Positions 7,701 through 12,257 of a stretch of 12,257 nt of DNA are shown here, piece after piece (the first letter of the stretch is position 1; every line of letters begins with the position of its first letter). This DNA is from Verrucomicrobiota bacterium. GTDB lineage: Bacteria; Verrucomicrobiota; Verrucomicrobiia; Opitutales; UBA953. The notes below the pieces were generated by a model. The model did not search any database. It had not been told where the DNA came from and was given only the letters and a program-made list of their open reading frames with translations. The stretch is from positions 1-12,257 of the forward strand of contig RDYO01000083.1 of NCBI GenBank assembly GCA_004293385.1. Reading direction: 5' to 3'. The position numbers and the translations under genes are program-made.

Positions 7701-10700
7701 CAGATGGAAGAAGGTGCGCCGGGGTCGCTGGTCCCGGACGGCCGCCTCTGGACCTGGGGCTTCATGCCGAATCGCCGCAGCGACAACAAACCTTACGTCC
7801 TCCCCGCTCCGACCGGCGCCGGACAGGACCCGGCCCACCGCTTCTTCGGCAACTACTGCACGACCGTCGCCGGCGGCGACGTGGCCGGCACGCCCAACTG
7901 GCAGGACGCGCTCAACATCTGGAACGACGTCGTGAACTCCCGGCGCCTGCGCGACGGCCTGCCGAGCTGGAACGGCACGGCCCGTCGGCTCAAGCAGCTC
8001 CTCGAGTTCCCGAACCCGGCGAACATCGGACGCTACCCCGTCCTGACCGTGCGCAACTCGGGCTGGGTCAATTATGACAACCGCGTCGTCGGAGAAGAAG
8101 GCGACCCCAACCAGCCGGGCTACATCTTCCCGCGCCTGCGCAACGGCACCACCGCGGTCGGCGGCCACCAGCGCTGGAACTTCTACCTGATCAACAACCG
8201 CAGCATCGACGGCCAGGCCCTCAACCAGAACCGCCGTTGGTTCGGTTCGCCGCAGACCCCGAACCCGACCTATAACCCGTCCAGCCGCACGGTCACGAAC
8301 TACACGTTCGAAGGCTCGGCCACCGCGCCCGGCCAGCACCTCGTCGACGAGTCCCTGCTCCTCAACTTCCAGGCCCTCACCGCCGGCTGGCCGATGTACG
8401 GCAACGACAACGGCCACTGGAGCAACATCATCCAGTACAACGAGGAATGGATCCGCAGCATGCCCAGCGGCACGCCCCGCGTGCCGGATTACCGCATCGC
8501 CACCGGCCGAGCGCCCGCCTCCCACACCGGCGTGCTCTGGCGCGGCGATCCCGACATCCTCGGCAAGCAGGTCAGCTTCGGTCCGCTGAACGGCGACCCG
8601 GAATTCGGCCGACCGGAAATCACCTCGGGCCGGGCCGGCACGCTCAACGGACGCGTCCGTTACGGCGTCCGCTATGACCGCGGCAACGACAAGCAGCCGT
8701 TCTTCGTCAGCGACTTCCTGCTGCGTTCGGCGGACATGACCGACCTCACGACCGGCACCGGCCGCAACGCCTGGTACCCCGACCGTACGGCCGCCAATAA
8801 TCCGTCCTCCATCTTCCGCTACGCGGCGAGCACCATGATCCTCGAGACGCCCCCGGAGATCTACAACGCGCCCATGTCGCCGTTCTTCCTGAGCGTCCGC
8901 TCGCAGCAGGCCCACCTTTACGGCTACGACGGCAAGGCCCACACGCCGATCGGCTGGGTGCTTTCGCAACGCGGCCTGCAAGGCAACGAGCCGCAGATGG
9001 CCGTAAGCGGTGCGAACAACACCAACGCCTACTGGGGAGAAAGCGTGAACCCGACCATCTCGCAGCGCTCCGACACGGTGGTCTTCCCCATCCCGCGCCG
9101 TCCCCTCCTCTCGCTGGCCCAGCTGGGCTCGGCCGGCACCGCGCAGGTCAACACCGACGCGGACCTCACCGTGGGTTCGTCCTTCGCCCACCCGGGCATC
9201 ATGGACCTGACCAAGATCACCGACTGGCCCGGCCCCAAGGTCGAAAGCGGCAAGGACCTGGCGATCCCCGAGAACGGTTACGTCGGCATCCACGAAGGCA
9301 CGCGCATCATCCGCAACACTGCCAACGTGCGCACCGACCACGCCTTCGCCGCCAACCTGGCGCTCTGGGATTCGTATTACTTCTCCGGTCTCAACCTGCA
9401 GGCGAACTCGTACTCGCTGCCCGGCGACCGCAGCAACTTCCCGAACGGACCCGACCTGCCGACCGACACGGACGTCGTGGCGGATCAGGCCAGCGCCCTG
9501 CGCCGGGCGGCCGGCAACGGTCCCTTCGACGCCACGTCCTTCGCTGACGTGAAGAACGCCCTCGAAGCCGGCTACAACCCGCTGGCCAACAAGCGCGTCG
9601 TCTTCCAGCCCGACGCCCGTCCGGCCGTGGCCGACCGGAGCTTCCCCGCCCCTAACGAGTTCCCGCACCCGACCTACCTGGCGCGCAACTCGCTCTATGA
9701 CGGCGGCTTCAACGTCAACTCGACCTCCAAGTCCGCCTGGAAGGCCGTGCTGGCCGGCATGCGCGGACAGCGCCTGCCCGACGGAACGTCCGTCAGCGGC
9801 ACCGTACTGACCCGTTTCGCCCGCTCCTTCCGGACAGGCGCCGGCGTCACCGGCGCTTGGAACAACTACCGAGAACTGACGGACGCCGAGATCGACCAGC
9901 TCGCCGCGGAAGTCGTCCGGGAAGTCCGGGACCGTGGTCCGTTCATGTCGCTGGCCGACTTCGTCAACCGTCGTCTGCTTGATTCCAACGACCTCAACCT
10001 CCGCCAGCACGGCCTCAAGGGCGCGCTCCAGGCGGCCATCGACCGGACCGGCATCAACAACAACGCGATCCGCGACGCCGGCGGCACGCTCTCGGCCGGC
10101 ACCTTCCCGGCCCCGGAAGCCCCGAACTCGGTGTCGAGCTTCGCGGATCCCAACCTGAACGTGGGCCGCGGCGGCATCAACTTCACCGACAAGAATAACG
10201 ACGGAGTCGGCGTGTGGGGCGTGCTGCGCAAGGCGACCAACGCCACCGCGCCGCGCTTCCCGAACATCGCCTCGATGAGCCAGCAGACCAGCGCGAACGC
10301 CGACCAGCGCGTCACCGCCGGCCTCGGCGCCCCGCAGATCGTCACCCAGATGGACGTGCTCAACTCCGTCGGACCCAACCTGACGCCGCGCTCGGACACC
10401 TTCACCGTCCGCGCCTACGGCGAGGCCCTCGACAACGCGGGCAACACCATCGGCCGCGCCTGGGTCGAAGTGGTCGTCCAGCGAGGCACGCAGATGATGA
10501 TCCCGGCCGCCCGCGGCCCGGCCTACGAGGAGATCAACCGTCGTCGCCTCAGCTACCGCGTGAACGGACAGTTCACCAAGGAGTACGACTTCATCCCGAT
10601 GCTCGACCCCTACGAGAGCAACTTCGCCGGCGGCGGCACCTATCGCCTGCCCGCCAACGCCACCGCAGTCGAGCGCGAGAACTGGAACGTCAACCGTCTC

Positions 10701-10757
10701 CTCGGCCGCCGCTTCAAGGCGACCTCGATCCGCTGGCTCAACGCGAACGAAATCTGA
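4728..10757 (+). CDS. Giant pilin/pseudopilin-like protein (Verru_Chthon-A / PilX-like)
   Basis: A 2009-residue protein whose short basic leader MRLKRSG is followed by a prepilin-type hydrophobic helix (FSLVLSLTVMAAMVMLV, about residues 8-31). Cleavage by a prepilin peptidase between G7 and F8 is plausible, but position +5 is Leu, not the usual Glu. Other motifs I associate with large verrucomicrobial pilin-like proteins: GPDQRVT at 67, WIGDEGVKAKVNL near 266-279, PVVVVHNPYDV at 828-838, RGPFMSLADFVNRRL from 1736, ALQAAID at 1766, RSDTFTVRAYGEA from 1888 and WVEVVVQR soon after. The long middle is rich in Asn, Gly, Tyr and Trp, with one cysteine that I can find (C1044). It is probably anchored in the inner membrane or assembled into a pseudopilus with the rest exposed. 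It is longer than relatives I recall. Family assignment is from memory of motifs; function is unknown. Confidence 0.7.
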   Translation: MRLKRSGFSLVLSLTVMAAMVMLVIVLASFLQVESRLAQSHSGYLRARFNALASARIAVAQLQQLAGPDQRVTMRADMFANNDVAVGNNDAATVAPIRGRSDRANNNAPTGGRLSHQKRYLTGVWSTGGADATRVRDWDVSNPADSRLFLGWLASPFDQNPDAELSGTTPNFVPNNTYFTTNANRRVVAPARAAESQGLIDDLGNAIDADATKLVPLVSYGTLNLPAGLSGFQRNYMGAIDARPQPMPGPTYADATTLGANGRYAFWIGDEGVKAKVNLPDHYASTGAGTWLSNENWDRGFAGSANQRNGIGAIGGAGDPIREGVNAKGVLPSGFNFDAWRAQDITASSGNPQAFQLAKAVGISGLSAWAERQAGPAAGQAMADAARLLWHDVTTYSFSTLTDTYNGGVKVDLSTAFEIPYAMYRGVEVYPGQKDPVITADGRLRKQSLFHGAPNAQPTTPSLGGAGMAVDLDYNRPNLVDRLGSDNQLLLASPRASEWAPRYLRSLLGNSFNLILARNGGSGTAPGALSETPERLGFVYEAPLRSAFFDTYTGPGGNAVSRILANTEQSPNATANAWNITSASNPLTQRINVMPWSELPENHAENLVGRIIRGPTWDLYRNYYRMYKREIEQAGRTSGALRGQPAAAPDAHVARGVEPLTYASGNRNEPVQRGRAASGSGWAEWNRANRPDNFYALGGQLNANRYFYRNNLSAPSDSPSFQAEQRLRYPNILGHYYGGAGQNQYQAGTGSTTFGNLTTNFDRMGVAIPRPAGNDAYFDTIPELTTRTWPTSMSLSPSIVRFSMVFSGVFSDATAADLNGTLGVTVDPVVVVHNPYDVAIEFEGIAMVTNGDSLPYIFDVQLEDWLTTDTHWQYFDPRRGSPEPRLKTDPLWVGEQIRRTLTLGEVALGDGAYENRSFSFRLVNPGQKFRLEPGEVKTISTKFIGGDYQSNRANNTVIATNDFGYDLGSNAVYKMTPFYNARYRSGTDVSTQMEEGAPGSLVPDGRLWTWGFMPNRRSDNKPYVLPAPTGAGQDPAHRFFGNYCTTVAGGDVAGTPNWQDALNIWNDVVNSRRLRDGLPSWNGTARRLKQLLEFPNPANIGRYPVLTVRNSGWVNYDNRVVGEEGDPNQPGYIFPRLRNGTTAVGGHQRWNFYLINNRSIDGQALNQNRRWFGSPQTPNPTYNPSSRTVTNYTFEGSATAPGQHLVDESLLLNFQALTAGWPMYGNDNGHWSNIIQYNEEWIRSMPSGTPRVPDYRIATGRAPASHTGVLWRGDPDILGKQVSFGPLNGDPEFGRPEITSGRAGTLNGRVRYGVRYDRGNDKQPFFVSDFLLRSADMTDLTTGTGRNAWYPDRTAANNPSSIFRYAASTMILETPPEIYNAPMSPFFLSVRSQQAHLYGYDGKAHTPIGWVLSQRGLQGNEPQMAVSGANNTNAYWGESVNPTISQRSDTVVFPIPRRPLLSLAQLGSAGTAQVNTDADLTVGSSFAHPGIMDLTKITDWPGPKVESGKDLAIPENGYVGIHEGTRIIRNTANVRTDHAFAANLALWDSYYFSGLNLQANSYSLPGDRSNFPNGPDLPTDTDVVADQASALRRAAGNGPFDATSFADVKNALEAGYNPLANKRVVFQPDARPAVADRSFPAPNEFPHPTYLARNSLYDGGFNVNSTSKSAWKAVLAGMRGQRLPDGTSVSGTVLTRFARSFRTGAGVTGAWNNYRELTDAEIDQLAAEVVREVRDRGPFMSLADFVNRRLLDSNDLNLRQHGLKGALQAAIDRTGINNNAIRDAGGTLSAGTFPAPEAPNSVSSFADPNLNVGRGGINFTDKNNDGVGVWGVLRKATNATAPRFPNIASMSQQTSANADQRVTAGLGAPQIVTQMDVLNSVGPNLTPRSDTFTVRAYGEALDNAGNTIGRAWVEVVVQRGTQMMIPAARGPAYEEINRRRLSYRVNGQFTKEYDFIPMLDPYESNFAGGGTYRLPANATAVERENWNVNRLLGRRFKATSIRWLNANEI

Positions 10758-10761
10758 TCCT

Positions 10762-11706
10762 ATGTCCTTCCGGAATACCCTGACGGGGCTGCTGCTCGCG
10801 GCCCTCACCCTTGGTGCGGCCGCCGCCGAACCTGAGCCGAAGAAACCCGGCGGCACGACCGGCGCGGCCAAGAAAGCAGCCGGCAAGACGGGCGGCGACG
10901 CCCGCTCCCGCAGCCAGGCGGAACGCACCTGCGCCCTCACCCTCACGTGGTGGGAGATGCCGGTCCTCCCGGAAGGAGAGACCATGGAGCTCGGCGTCCA
11001 GGGCGAACGCGACGTGACCCCGATCTATCCGAACGCGATGACGCCCAGCGGCACCATCCTCTACGAAGGCCCGGCCAACGTGGCGATCGTCCGCAAGGCC
11101 ATGCTACCCGACCCCAGCGGCAAGCCCGGCGCCAAGCCGATCGAGACCTGGGTGCCCTTCGCCGGCTTCAACCTCGCGGAGAACGACCGGGAAGCGCTGG
11201 TCATCATGTTCGCGTCGGAAGGCGCCAAGAAGGTCATGGTCCGCAAGTTCAACATCAACGTGGAAGATTTCCCCTTCGGCGGCTTCGACGTGCTGAACTT
11301 CAGCAAGACCCGCCTCGTCTGCAGCATGGGCGGCAAGGTCTTCTATGCCGAGCCCTCGGGTCGCAGCCGCAGTCCGCTGATCATGACCAAGCGAGAAGTC
11401 GTGAACTTCTTCATGGGGATCACCGACACGGACGGCCGCCAGAAACTGATCTATCGCGCGCCGCTCATCCTGCACGAGAAGAACCGTCGCCTGTATTTCG
11501 TCCTCGAGAACCCGGCGGCGGAACCGGACAACCGGTACGTCTCCTACACGATCATCCAGCACGTCTCGGGTCACAAGACCATCGAGAACCTGCGCGGCCA
11601 GCGCGCCAATCCGCCTTCGCCGGAGATGACCCCGGCGCCGACCCCGGAGCCGGCTCCGGCGACCGAAGCCCCGAAGAAGGGCGCGGCCAAGGCGAAGGCC
11701 GCCTGA
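10762..11706 (+). CDS. Secreted protein of unknown function
   Basis: I do not recognise this 314-residue protein. A clear Sec signal peptide (MSFRNTLTGLLLAALTLGAAAA, a possible cleavage after A22) is followed by a Lys/Gly/Ala-rich linker to about residue 50. A probably beta-rich domain spans about 55-285, with two cysteines, C57 and C177, that could form a disulfide. The tail is Pro/Ala/Lys-rich (PAPTPEPAPA... then KKGAAKAKAA), like periplasmic or wall-spanning spacers. It begins 4 bases after the giant gene's stop, so the two are almost certainly one operon and the product is probably a periplasmic or surface partner of the giant protein. No lipobox, catalytic motif or transmembrane anchor beyond the signal peptide is visible. 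The ATG at 10762 is supported by the signal peptide starting there; no ribosome-binding site is evident. Confidence 0.85.
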   Translation: MSFRNTLTGLLLAALTLGAAAAEPEPKKPGGTTGAAKKAAGKTGGDARSRSQAERTCALTLTWWEMPVLPEGETMELGVQGERDVTPIYPNAMTPSGTILYEGPANVAIVRKAMLPDPSGKPGAKPIETWVPFAGFNLAENDREALVIMFASEGAKKVMVRKFNINVEDFPFGGFDVLNFSKTRLVCSMGGKVFYAEPSGRSRSPLIMTKREVVNFFMGITDTDGRQKLIYRAPLILHEKNRRLYFVLENPAAEPDNRYVSYTIIQHVSGHKTIENLRGQRANPPSPEMTPAPTPEPAPATEAPKKGAAKAKAA

Positions 11707-11713
11707 GGCGGTC
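11697..11713. terminator. Short hairpin at convergent gene ends
   Basis: GGCCGCC (11697-11703) pairs with GGCGGTC (11707-11713), one pair being G-T, around a 3-base loop that is the TGA stop of the secreted-protein gene. Being nearly symmetrical, it could act on both strands where the two genes end 5 bases apart. There is no T-run on either side, so an intrinsic terminator is uncertain. Confidence 0.3.
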
Positions 11714-12257
11714 AGAGGCCGGCAGCGGCATCCTGATCCGCCAGCCAAGTGACGCGTGACGCGAAGGCGCGCAGCGTCTGGCCGGGGTGAAGGGACGGCT
11801 GGAAGGCGCCGTGGGCGATCTCGCGCAAGGCCGGAGCCTTGGCGGCGCCACCGACGAGCACGACGATGGCCGCGCACTGCGCGAGGCCGGCTTCGGTGAT
11901 GGTCAGGCGCCAGCCGCGGCCCGGCCATTCCGTGGCGACGAAGCGCGGTCCGGCGGTCTGGCCAATGAGCGGGCACTTCGGCCAGAGCGAGGCGATGTGG
12001 CTGTCGTCGCCGAGGCCAAGGACGCAGAGGTCGAAGGCCTTGGTGGGCGAGCGCGCGGCCCAGGCGGCCTCGTAGGCGGCCGCGGCTTCGACCGGAGGGA
12101 GCTCGATCGGCCAGGAGAAACGACGGGCGGCGGGCACGCCAAGGGCGTCGAGCATGCCGCGGGCGGCGTGACCGAAATTGGAGTCATCGGACGAAAGCGG
12201 AACGCAGCGCTCGTCGCTCACGTGCCAGTCGATGCGGGCGAGGGCTTCCGCCGTGAG
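11712..12257 (-). CDS. pgl: 6-phosphogluconolactonase (5' end off window)
   Basis: Hydrolyses 6-phosphogluconolactone to 6-phosphogluconate in the oxidative pentose-phosphate pathway, in the cytosol. The 181 visible residues cover the C-terminal part of the family: IDWHVSDERCVPLSSDDSN at the visible start (family motif W...DERCVP...SN), then FDLCVLGLGDDSHIASLWP, the active-site loop normally written GxGxDGHTASLFP, then RLTITEAGLAQCAAIVVLVGG and a C-terminal helix region. The Gly of the DGH triplet is Ser here, while the Asp and the catalytic His are kept. Family members are about 230-250 residues, so some 50-60 N-terminal residues lie beyond base 12257; a GTG inside the SDERC region (12221) is not the true start because homology continues upstream of it. 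It converges with the secreted-protein gene, 5 bases apart. Confidence 0.92.
   Translation of the reverse strand, partial: LTAEALARIDWHVSDERCVPLSSDDSNFGHAARGMLDALGVPAARRFSWPIELPPVEAAAAYEAAWAARSPTKAFDLCVLGLGDDSHIASLWPKCPLIGQTAGPRFVATEWPGRGWRLTITEAGLAQCAAIVVLVGGAAKAPALREIAHGAFQPSLHPGQTLRAFASRVTWLADQDAAAGL

Noticed and set aside
6357..10985. A 1542-codon open frame on the minus strand opposite the giant gene
   Set aside because: Antisense shadow: G/C-rich third codon positions remove stops in this antisense phase. The translation is low-complexity V/G/R/A/D/E-rich with no recognisable domain, while the plus frame has a prepilin helix and family motifs.
10947..11759. A 270-codon plus-strand frame overlapping the secreted-protein gene
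   Set aside because: Arg/Pro-rich shifted-frame shadow with no signal peptide or motif, and it crosses into the end of the convergent pgl gene.

Overview
The window looks like chromosomal DNA from a G+C-rich member of the Verrucomicrobiota, most likely the Opitutales/Opitutaceae. The evidence is the giant pilin-like protein of a type I know mainly from this phylum, the very G-rich codon third positions, and the scarcity of Shine-Dalgarno sequences. The placement is from protein character only; no rRNA or tRNA gene is present to confirm it.

Left half, minus strand (about 4545 down to 1): a compact gene train exbB - exbD - M42 metallopeptidase - DUF167/YggU - xseB - dxs. Several junctions overlap by 1 to 4 bases (exbB/exbD ATGA, M42/DUF167 GTGA, xseB/dxs TGATG), so the genes are probably co-transcribed and translationally coupled. 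dxs is complete except for its last residues, which run off the left edge. The two longer gaps each hold structure. An 8-copy 7-bp tandem repeat and a hairpin lie between exbD and the M42 gene. A start-adjacent hairpin lies in front of xseB.

Centre (4546-4727): a strikingly A+T-rich divergent intergenic region. It carries a perfect TATAAT for exbB on the minus strand, a plausible sigma70-type promoter for the giant gene on the plus strand, and a tandem series of about 10-bp TTAAATGA-like units in helical phase.

Right half, plus strand: a 6-kb gene for a 2009-residue pilin-like protein. It has a prepilin-type N-terminus without Glu5 and motifs resembling verrucomicrobial PilX/Verru_Chthon-A proteins, and more distantly GspK. 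It is followed after 4 bases by a gene for a 314-residue secreted protein of unknown function. The pair looks like a two-gene operon for an envelope or surface structure and is the least explained part of the window. It converges tail to tail with a minus-strand 6-phosphogluconolactonase gene whose 5' end is beyond the right edge. A short hairpin sits at the convergence point.

No transposon, CRISPR array, phage gene, rRNA or tRNA was seen. No gap between genes exceeds about 180 bases.
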